From NCBI GenBank assembly GCA_025450975.1, contig JANWLI010000105.1:1-7919 (forward strand): a stretch of 7,919 nt of DNA, given 5' to 3'. Positions 1 through 5,462 of this stretch are shown here, in pieces. Under the pieces are notes generated by a model. The model ran no database searches, had not been told where the DNA came from, and saw only the letters and a list, made by a program, of their open reading frames with translations. Every line of letters starts with the position of its first letter. Position 1 is the first letter of the stretch. A program made the position numbers and the translations under genes. Source of the DNA: Candidatus Kapaibacterium sp. GTDB taxonomy: Bacteria > Bacteroidota > Ignavibacteria > Palsa-1295.

Positions 1-557
1 AGAAACATCTCAACGAGAAAACAAACACCGATCACCATGACGAGCGAAATAATAACAGCTTCGAGCTTCTTCATACCAAGTTTCTGCAGTGCAAGCAGGA
101 CGAAGACATCGAGCGCGGTGATCAACACACCCCACGAAAGCGGAATATCGAAAAGCAAATTGAGTGCAAGGGCTGTACCCAATACTTCCGCCAGGTCGCA
201 GGCAATAATGGCGATCTCGCAGAGCACCCAGAGTGCGATCGACACGGGCTTTGGATAAAATTCACTGCAGGCCTGCGCAAGATCACGGCCGGCAACAATG
301 CCAAGCCGAGCCGAAAGCGTCTGCAGCAACAAGGCCATGAGATTCGACATCGCCAGCACCCACAGCAATGTGTAGCCAAACGACGCACCGCCTTCAAGAT
401 CGGTAGCCCAGTTGCCAGGATCCATATACCCGACACTAACAAGATAGGCAGGACCGGCGAACGCAAACAAGCGCCGAAAGAAACCGACTGCCTGGTCCGC
501 TTTGTGAACGGGAACAGACTTGTGAACTTCGGAGAGCGAGACGCGCGTGCGTTCCAT
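1..557 (-). CDS. mntH: NRAMP family divalent metal transporter, N-terminal part (cut by window edge)
   Basis: This is probably an inner-membrane, proton-coupled importer of Mn2+ or Fe2+. Only the first 185 codons are in the window and the frame is open to base 1. The translation carries the NRAMP TM1 metal-binding motif DPGN at residues 46-49, inside the stretch AYLVSVGYMDPGNWATDLEG. It continues with family-typical text: SNLMALLLQTLSARLGI at about 71-87, GRDLAQA at 90-96 and CDLAEVLG at 120-127. Several hydrophobic helices alternate with short loops. The second metal-binding motif (MPH in TM6) would lie outside the window. The ATG at 557-555 starts 3 nt after the stop of the small gene before it, with no clear Shine-Dalgarno, so translation may be coupled. 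The N-terminal LSEVHKSV text resembles the long NRAMP forms of Bacteroidota, some of which carry a C-terminal extension; that is from memory. The family is very secure; the metal and the symbol are inferred. Confidence 0.93.
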   Translation of the reverse strand, partial: MERTRVSLSEVHKSVPVHKADQAVGFFRRLFAFAGPAYLVSVGYMDPGNWATDLEGGASFGYTLLWVLAMSNLMALLLQTLSARLGIVAGRDLAQACSEFYPKPVSIALWVLCEIAIIACDLAEVLGTALALNLLFDIPLSWGVLITALDVFVLLALQKLGMKKLEAVIISLVMVIGVCFLVEMF

Positions 558-560
558 GAA

Positions 561-797
561 CTACTTTGTTGCGTTAAGTGCGTCGTGCAAGAGACCTTTG
601 ACTGCGTCGATCTTGTCGCGTAGTGCGCCGAGCGAAATAGGGGTCACCGCCTTCGATGTCGGCTTCTGGTAAAATACTTCGAGCGAGTTGAGGTCGATCA
701 GCATGTCGGTGAGCACGGTAAGCGCAGCGCGCATCTTCCCGCCCTGCTCGCCGAACTTGAATACTTCGTCCTCAACAAATTCGTCAAAAGTTTTCAT
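561..797 (-). CDS. Small hypothetical protein (78 aa), soluble, helical
   Basis: I do not recognise this protein. From the ATG at 797-795 it is 78 residues, with no signal peptide or membrane segment. It starts acidic (MKTFDEFVEDEVFKFG) and then looks mostly helical, with a leucine-rich stretch (LTVLTDMLIDLNSLEVFY) and a helical end (LRDKIDAVKGLLHDAL). The start was chosen because its ATG overlaps the TGA of the preceding small gene as ATGA, the usual sign of translational coupling. A GGGAG lies 11 nt upstream (809-813). An in-frame GTG at 815-813 would add six residues but lies within that GGGAG. The stop is 3 nt before the NRAMP transporter. The tight packing and ordinary amino-acid makeup argue for a real gene. 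It could be a small cytoplasmic accessory or adaptor protein, but nothing in the sequence shows a function. Confidence 0.72.
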   Translation of the reverse strand: MKTFDEFVEDEVFKFGEQGGKMRAALTVLTDMLIDLNSLEVFYQKPTSKAVTPISLGALRDKIDAVKGLLHDALNATK

Positions 798-991
798 ACG
801 TTCATAAACTCCCACTGGTGCTGCGGTACAAAGCCATATCTGCGCATACGATGCCGCGAGCGCTGCATCTGCGCGCTATCGACGCTCAGCGTGATCACCG
901 AACGCGACACTGCCACAATGCTCATTGCATTGACCGTTGGCGTAACGAAGGATAGCATAAAAAGGAGAACGATCTCCCGCACGATCTTCAT
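794..991 (-). CDS. Small hypothetical protein (65 aa) with possible signal peptide or membrane anchor
   Basis: I do not recognise this protein. From the ATG at 991-989 it is 65 residues. The N-terminus looks like a signal peptide: Lys and Arg at 2 and 5, then a hydrophobic core (IVLLFMLSFVTPTV) and a possible VNA cleavage site near residue 22. A second hydrophobic stretch follows (IVAVSRSVITLSV). The C-terminal third is basic and aromatic (QRSRHRMRRYGF, then HQHQW-like text without acidic clusters). The gene starts 17 nt after the stop of the glycosyltransferase and overlaps the next small gene by 4 nt (ATGA). The frame is open further upstream to 1081, but that extension lies within the glycosyltransferase and is not needed. 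The Shine-Dalgarno is weak. Position supports a real gene; the short length and lack of a recognised domain leave doubt. It could be exported, or be a single-pass membrane protein. Confidence 0.55.
   Translation of the reverse strand: MKIVREIVLLFMLSFVTPTVNAMSIVAVSRSVITLSVDSAQMQRSRHRMRRYGFVPQHQWEFMNV
809..813 (-). promoter_or_regulatory. Shine-Dalgarno for the 78-aa gene
   Basis: The minus strand reads GGGAG here, 11 nt before the ATG at 797. It supports that ATG over the in-frame GTG at 815, which overlaps this site. The spacing is slightly long, and coupling through the ATGA overlap may matter more. Confidence 0.45.
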
Positions 992-1008
992 GAGAGAAAC
1001 CAACAGCG

Positions 1009-2010
1009 TCAGCGCGCCTTGAACTCCGCAAATTTCTGCGTAGCTGCCAGCACCTGCTCCGGCCCGATAGCCGTCATACACTCATGCGTGTGGGTCGGAC
1101 ACTCATTTGAGCCATGACTCGTACAGGGGCGGCACCAGAGGCCACTTTTCTCAACGACAACTCCTAATGACTCCGGAGGAGCAAAGCCAAATTGCCGGAC
1201 GGTCGGCCCAAACATAACCACAGTCGGAGTACCAAGCGCGGTGGCTATATGCACAGGAGCACTGTCATTGGCGACCAGAAATTTCGAACGCGAAATAACA
1301 GCTGCAGCCTCGGCGATCGTCGTCTTGCCGACAAGATCGAGATGCGGTCTGGTGAGAAACGGCCTAGCTTTGTCCATCGCCTGGAGATCCTGTGGACTTC
1401 CGATAAAGACAACGGTACTTCCCTCCGCCGATAGATCGTTAGCAACTGAAGCAAAATACTCCGCCGGCCAGCGCTTCGTCTTCCAGACACTTCCCGGAGC
1501 AATCGTAACGATGGGAGAGACTGCATTGCGTAATTCATCCGGCACCGTCACCGAACTGACATCAAGCTTCGGCAATGTGGCAAGATCGACGTTTGGATAC
1601 AGAACCTTCAGCAGCGACACCACTCGCGCAGTGCGCTGAATGTTCGGAATAGGCTCAACCTTATCGGTCAGCGCTGTAAAATCCCCATAGCCGATCTTCA
1701 TCGGTGCCGTAAGCTTTTCAAGCAGCATCCGCGTCCGTTGCGACTCATGCAGCGAAAAGACGACGTCGAACTTCAGCTTGTTGAGCTCTTCTGCTTTGCT
1801 TGTGATGGCTTGAACACCCGATTCGTCTCCATACTTATCATAGCTGATGACATGATCGACGGCAGGTGCATATTCCAGAAGCAACTTGGACTCAGGTCGC
1901 ACGAGATAGGTGATCTTCGCATCAGGCTCATGTTGCCGCAACGCTTCCGCCAATGCCACTGAGAGGATGGCATCGCCGAGAAATGCGGTTTCGATGACAA
2001 GTGCGTTCAT
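1009..2010 (-). CDS. GT9 glycosyltransferase, ADP-heptose:LPS heptosyltransferase family
   Basis: This should be a cytoplasmic or peripheral membrane enzyme that adds a sugar, typically heptose from ADP-heptose, to the core of lipopolysaccharide. The 333-residue product has the standard GT9 order. The N-terminal Rossmann half begins MNALVIETAFLGDAIL, with Asp13 at the place of the catalytic Asp13 of E. coli WaaC. KIGYGD follows at 105-110. The C-terminal nucleotide-sugar half has APGSVWKTKRWP (171-182), LVGKTTIAEAAAVI (226-239) and VANDSAPVHIATALGTP (246-262). A Cys-rich loop follows (Cys293, 296, 304, 311). The length is normal for the family. An ATG at 2019 would add three residues, but GGAAGA at 2020-2025 touches it; the ATG at 2010 has that site at 9 nt, so 2010 is preferred. 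It follows the lipid A acyltransferase by 1 nt, which fits a joint role in LPS assembly. It is WaaF/WaaC/RfaQ-like, and the exact acceptor and donor cannot be told from sequence. Confidence 0.92.
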   Translation of the reverse strand: MNALVIETAFLGDAILSVALAEALRQHEPDAKITYLVRPESKLLLEYAPAVDHVISYDKYGDESGVQAITSKAEELNKLKFDVVFSLHESQRTRMLLEKLTAPMKIGYGDFTALTDKVEPIPNIQRTARVVSLLKVLYPNVDLATLPKLDVSSVTVPDELRNAVSPIVTIAPGSVWKTKRWPAEYFASVANDLSAEGSTVVFIGSPQDLQAMDKARPFLTRPHLDLVGKTTIAEAAAVISRSKFLVANDSAPVHIATALGTPTVVMFGPTVRQFGFAPPESLGVVVEKSGLWCRPCTSHGSNECPTHTHECMTAIGPEQVLAATQKFAEFKAR

Positions 2011-2011
2011 G

Positions 2012-2818
2012 CTAGACATTCTTCCAACGCCGATGCTGCCAAACCCATTGCTCCGGATGTTCTCGGATCGCAGTATCGAGAAGAGTCGTATGTCGCTGTG
2101 TTAACTCTCGCACAGTCTCGGGAGTATCGCCTGCGAGGTCACCGAATGGTACATCGATAAATTCGAGTGAGTACGACGAACCTTCGCGAACACATTTTGC
2201 AAACAGGAGCGGAGAACGCGTCCGCAGAGCAAGTCGCGCCGGCCCTTCGAAGGCAGAGACGTCTGTCCCAAGAAACTGAACGTGCGCACTCCCTCCGGGA
2301 GCTGCCTGATCGCCAAGGAGTGCAACATAGCCACCTTCCTGGAGCGTACGAAACATCATGCGTACGTCTGCTGAGTTGATCATCGTATTCCCCGTCCTGC
2401 GCCGCATGCGCTGCAAAAAACGCTCCGTAAAGCCAACAGGATTATTCTTGATCACGATCGAAAAGGTCTTCTCGAGATAGAGGGGGCCGGCAAGAGCCAT
2501 CCACTCCCAGTTTGCAAGATGCGCAGAAACGACTACCAACCCATGCCCGTCACGAAGCAATTCGCCAAAGAGCTCGGGATTTTTGAAGGCGATGCCTGTG
2601 CGGATCTTCCGGCGTGAGGCAAACCGCAAGTAGACCATCTCGGCAAAAACGCGGCCAAGATTTGCATAACTGCCGGAAAGTAGCCGTTTGTGAAATGTGG
2701 CTGACTCGGCAGGATAGGCACGGCGAATATTCGCAAGCGTCACCTCTCGCCGGAAGCCCAGTATTCGGCCAAGCTGAGCAAGTCCGATACCAATGCCAAC
2801 CAGAAGCAGGCGTATCAT
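2012..2818 (-). CDS. LpxL/HtrB-type lipid A (lysophospholipid) acyltransferase
   Basis: This is a membrane-associated acyltransferase that should add a secondary acyl chain to a lipid A precursor at the inner membrane. The 268-residue product has the family landmarks in order. A short hydrophobic N-terminus (residues 1-20) comes first, then LANIRRAYP (28-36), equivalent to the NL..AFP text of HtrB. The catalytic HX4E motif is His100-Leu-Ala-Asn-Trp-Glu105. LLGDQAAPGG (167-176) and EGPARLALRT (191-200) follow. The C-terminal HPEQWVWQHRRWK (254-266) is a strong signature of lipid A acyltransferases. It is somewhat shorter than the roughly 300 residues usual in the family, with little sequence before the NIRRAYP motif. 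The ATG at 2818-2816 lies 3 nt after the previous stop with no clear Shine-Dalgarno, so coupling is likely. The neighbouring glycosyltransferase supports a lipid A/LPS role. Acylation of another lipid cannot be excluded. Confidence 0.92.
   Translation of the reverse strand: MIRLLLVGIGIGLAQLGRILGFRREVTLANIRRAYPAESATFHKRLLSGSYANLGRVFAEMVYLRFASRRKIRTGIAFKNPELFGELLRDGHGLVVVSAHLANWEWMALAGPLYLEKTFSIVIKNNPVGFTERFLQRMRRRTGNTMINSADVRMMFRTLQEGGYVALLGDQAAPGGSAHVQFLGTDVSAFEGPARLALRTRSPLLFAKCVREGSSYSLEFIDVPFGDLAGDTPETVRELTQRHTTLLDTAIREHPEQWVWQHRRWKNV
2020..2025 (-). promoter_or_regulatory. Shine-Dalgarno deciding the glycosyltransferase start
   Basis: The minus strand reads GGAAGA, ending 9 nt before the ATG at 2010 and directly abutting the other in-frame ATG at 2019. 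The spacing is normal only for the 2010 start. The site lies within the 3' end of the acyltransferase gene. Confidence 0.55.
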
Positions 2819-2821
2819 ATG

Positions 2822-4243
2822 TTAGCGCAAACGAAAGGCCTCGGTGCTATACCAATTAGGTTGAGATACTTCGCCACGCACGTTCGAATGAACAAGTTGA
2901 TAATTGCCGCCGCCATAGAGATCGACAAAAACGAACTCTGCCTTCGAGCCGGATGACAACTGGAAGCGGCGGGTATAGTAATTCCAAACGATATAGGGTT
3001 TCGATTCTGTCGAAAATGGCTCACCGCCGACAAACTCCGGCGCACCGTAAGCGATATAAATTCTGCCGCGCGGCGACTTCCAGCCGATCGTCTTCTGGTA
3101 GGTAAAGAGCTTGTTCGCTTCCTCGACGCGTTGCAGAAAGCTACGGAATTCGCTGAGCGGATTCATCCCCGGCTCGTCTTTCGAGCGCCAAAATTTGAAG
3201 AGCTGACGCTTTTTCTCGCCCGCATTTTGCAGTTTCTCTATCGTCTTGCGCACATCGTTCGACATGAGGTATGCTGATTGCTCGACCCGCTCTGCAAGCT
3301 CGAGATCGGAATACAGGCTGATCTCAGAAGTCTGGTAGATCGTTTCGTCGTCAGTAACGGTAGCTTGAGTGCCCGCTTCCTCGGAAACGATCATCGAGCT
3401 CTCGAAATAAAACCCCTTGCGGATGGCAGCAACAGTTGCTCCCTTGTACGTTGCGGTAATAAAAAGCGAATAGCTATCTGTCCCCAACGCCTCTATATCA
3501 AGCGAGCCTATAAATGGCGTGCTGGCAGCAAGCAAGTGAATCGTCTGCACTCTTCGGGTGACTTCTTTCTGCATGCCGTCAAGAATACGGACAAGCATCT
3601 CGACAGAATCGCCCGTCGTTGAGCGCTGCAACGGAGCGTTCAGCTCGGTGTAGAAATTCAGTGTGGTGTAATCTCCACCAAAGATCAGCGATGGATTAGG
3701 ATAGAGGATATACCCCGCCCGATAAAACGGACTCTCGGTCGTTGTCGATGCCTCGAGGTGCGAACCAAGTTCGACACCACTAAACACGAACGAGTCTTGC
3801 TTTGGCACCGGAACATAGGTGAGGCGACGCAGCGTATCGATGAGTTCTTTGCCTGTGTGGTCCTTCCCGTGAAAGATCAAATACGCAACAGTGTTCTTCT
3901 TATTCGGGATGGTAAAAAGTACTTTGTCCAGGATCAGGTTAAATCCAACTGCCTTCAGCTCATCCTGCGTGCCGGTAAAGGTAGACTTTTTTGTTACGGT
4001 CTTTTGCTCGAGACGTTTATCGTCTTGCCACACTTCTGCGATGACGGGAATATCTGCTGTCCAGGTGTTCCCTTCAGGCGTATAGGAAAGCGCTCCCTGT
4101 TGGATGGCATAGGTAAGCTCGAGCGTAACCGTGTTTGGGTCGCCCACAAAACACACTGCTTCGGCTTCAATGGTACCTTGCGGACGCTGGCCGTAGACGA
4201 TGCCTGCCAGCAATAGTAAACAGAGACTGATCTGGACTCTCAT
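2822..4243 (-). CDS. Secreted GWxTD-domain protein with a divergent signature
   Basis: The 473-residue product starts with a signal peptide (MRVQISLCLLLLAGIVYGQ, cleavage near 18-19). A long region rich in predicted beta strands follows (about 20-310). A helical linker (312-345) leads to a C-terminal domain that matches the GWxTD family of Bacteroidota and relatives. Its landmarks are FKFWRSKDEPGMNPLSEF (349-366), QRVEEANKLF (371-380), GWKSPRGRIYIAYGAPE (387-403), YIVWNYY (417-423), FVFVDLYGGGNYQLVHS (437-453). The family-naming GWxTD is GWKSP here, so the Thr-Asp pair is replaced by Ser-Pro while the surrounding text is kept. The ATG at 4243-4241 has AAGG 9 nt upstream (4253-4256). It is the first gene after the hairpin at 4270-4292 and precedes the lipid A acyltransferase by 3 nt. 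The biochemical role of the family is unknown to me; export across the inner membrane is well supported. Confidence 0.85.
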   Translation of the reverse strand: MRVQISLCLLLLAGIVYGQRPQGTIEAEAVCFVGDPNTVTLELTYAIQQGALSYTPEGNTWTADIPVIAEVWQDDKRLEQKTVTKKSTFTGTQDELKAVGFNLILDKVLFTIPNKKNTVAYLIFHGKDHTGKELIDTLRRLTYVPVPKQDSFVFSGVELGSHLEASTTTESPFYRAGYILYPNPSLIFGGDYTTLNFYTELNAPLQRSTTGDSVEMLVRILDGMQKEVTRRVQTIHLLAASTPFIGSLDIEALGTDSYSLFITATYKGATVAAIRKGFYFESSMIVSEEAGTQATVTDDETIYQTSEISLYSDLELAERVEQSAYLMSNDVRKTIEKLQNAGEKKRQLFKFWRSKDEPGMNPLSEFRSFLQRVEEANKLFTYQKTIGWKSPRGRIYIAYGAPEFVGGEPFSTESKPYIVWNYYTRRFQLSSGSKAEFVFVDLYGGGNYQLVHSNVRGEVSQPNWYSTEAFRLR

Positions 4244-4269
4244 GACACACTACCTTGATAAAATGTATA

Positions 4270-4292
4270 CGCCTCCGGGGCTACCGGAGGCG
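4270..4292 (-). terminator. Hairpin after the PorV-like gene, possible terminator or leader hairpin
   Basis: A perfect 9-bp stem (CGCCTCCGG with CCGGAGGCG) closes a 5-nt loop. It begins 27 nt after the stop of the PorV-like gene. On the minus strand the stem is followed by TATACATTTTATC, a weak and delayed T-run rather than a classical U-tract. It also lies 26 nt before the GWxTD start, so it could act as a terminator, a partial one, or an mRNA-stabilising hairpin in the leader of the next gene. Confidence 0.55.
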
Positions 4293-4319
4293 CTACGAAA
4301 ACCGTTGACCTTTGTTACT

Positions 4320-5375
4320 TTACGGGAAGTTCGCTGTGATCGATACGACATGGATATCTCCGAGGTCTTTTGTCGTATTGAATGCATAGTCGATCTGCCC
4401 GAGAAAATCTTCGGATTTATACTTGAATCCGGCACCAAGGCCAAGCCCCATCTGGTCGTGGTTGAACGCATACCCTGCGCGGAACGCTACGATGTCATTC
4501 CAGATATACTCTGCACCGGCATTATACCGCTCCGGCCCATCGGAATTTGCAGAGAAATCAAGATCGATATTCAGCTTCTGATCCGGATCTTCGCCTTGGA
4601 AGATATCGGTGCCAATACCAATGCGGAATGACAGCGGAAGCGCGAAGTCGCTTGTGACAAGACGCGCATCGAGCGGCGACGACGTCGTGTTCATGCGATC
4701 GTCTTTTGCAAGGATCGAAAGCGAGTTGCCCTGGAAGCTACGATCGCCGCCAAGATTGGTCAGTGCAAGGGAGATCTTCAGCTTGTAGAAGTCCGTCTGG
4801 TAGAGTGAACCTGCATCGAAGGCGAGTCCGTCTGCGGAAAGATCGAGGATCGCATTACGCAAGTACTTCACCGTCGCACCGAAGGCAAAGCGTTCGGTCA
4901 GCGCACCGGCGATCGAGACACCGACAGAGAGATCGTTCGCGTTGAACGTACCGGCATTCGCGTCGCGCTCCGGCGCATTCGGCTCAATACCTGCTGAGCG
5001 GAGCGTGCCGTAATCGACGACCGTCAAGCCAAGACCGATACGATATTTTTCGCTGATCGGCATGACAGCGCCAACAAAATTATGGGTAATGTCGGAATGC
5101 CACTTCGTATAGCTTGCCATTGCAGAGATCCCTTGCAATCGGGCAACACCGGCCGGATTCCAGTACAGTGCCGTCACGTCGTCGGCTAAGGCACTGAACC
5201 CACCAGCCATTGCTGCCGAACGTGCGCCTACCCAGAGCTTTTGGAAACCGGCACCGCTCGACCCGATATTATCAAAGTTCTCCGTTGTTGTGCTGAGGGA
5301 CTGACCAAACGCGACACCCGCGCCAAGCAGCATCCCACATGCAACTAATCGACACAACACTTTTCCGTTTTTCAT
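4320..5375 (-). CDS. PorV/PorQ-family outer-membrane beta-barrel protein
   Basis: The 351-residue product is a predicted outer-membrane barrel of the FadL-like PorV/PorQ group. In Bacteroidota, PorV carries type IX secretion cargo to the surface attachment machinery. A signal peptide (about residues 1-24, ending VAFGQ) precedes the hallmark N-terminal text WVGARSAAMAGGFSALADDVTALYWNPAG (48-76, here in two parts: GARSAAMAGGF and LADDVTALYWNPAG). Alternating amphipathic strands follow, such as RIGLGLTVVDYG, FAFGATVKYL, FRIGIGTDI, GLGLGAGFKYK and DYAFNTTKDLG. The last strand is HVVSITANFP, close to the usual C-terminal Phe of barrel proteins, though a Pro is added. No Shine-Dalgarno is visible; the ATG at 5375-5373 follows an AT-rich leader (TTATATAG), so a promoter may lie there. 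The upstream neighbour is a large predicted secreted protein, which may be its cargo. Whether it is a true PorV or a PorQ/UPF0164-type paralogue is not decided. Confidence 0.87.
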   Translation of the reverse strand: MKNGKVLCRLVACGMLLGAGVAFGQSLSTTTENFDNIGSSGAGFQKLWVGARSAAMAGGFSALADDVTALYWNPAGVARLQGISAMASYTKWHSDITHNFVGAVMPISEKYRIGLGLTVVDYGTLRSAGIEPNAPERDANAGTFNANDLSVGVSIAGALTERFAFGATVKYLRNAILDLSADGLAFDAGSLYQTDFYKLKISLALTNLGGDRSFQGNSLSILAKDDRMNTTSSPLDARLVTSDFALPLSFRIGIGTDIFQGEDPDQKLNIDLDFSANSDGPERYNAGAEYIWNDIVAFRAGYAFNHDQMGLGLGAGFKYKSEDFLGQIDYAFNTTKDLGDIHVVSITANFP

Positions 5376-5420
5376 TCGTCTATATAAGAGAAAACTAAGT
5401 TCTAAATGCTACTATATATG

Positions 5421-5448
5421 AGGCTCCCGTGCGTAAGCACAGGAGCCT
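5421..5448 (-). terminator. Strong hairpin after the large secreted-protein gene, likely terminator
   Basis: The arms AGGCTCC and GGAGCCT plus GTGC and GCAC form a 12-position stem with one C/A mismatch and a 4-nt loop. The hairpin begins 14 nt after the stop at 5463. On the minus strand it is followed by an AT-rich but not T-only stretch (CATATATAGTAGC), and no T-run follows on the plus strand either. Position and stability favour a terminator for the large gene. The remaining leader up to the PorV-like start at 5375 is AT-rich and could hold its promoter, but I see no convincing -35/-10 or TAnnTTTG element. Confidence 0.6.
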
Positions 5449-5462
5449 TCAGAGCGAGAAAG

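Noticed and set aside
122..466. Minus-strand open frame of 114 codons in another frame
   Set aside because: The same bases encode clear NRAMP sequence in a different minus-strand frame, including DPGN.
992..1081. N-terminal extension of the 65-aa protein up to 1081
   Set aside because: It would lie mostly within the glycosyltransferase gene and add Gly/Ala-rich text before what looks like a signal peptide. The ATG at 991 gives a normal operon spacing.
3758..4216. Plus-strand open frame of 152 codons
   Set aside because: It is antisense to the GWxTD gene, whose protein has a signal peptide and recognisable motifs. The antisense product shows no domain.
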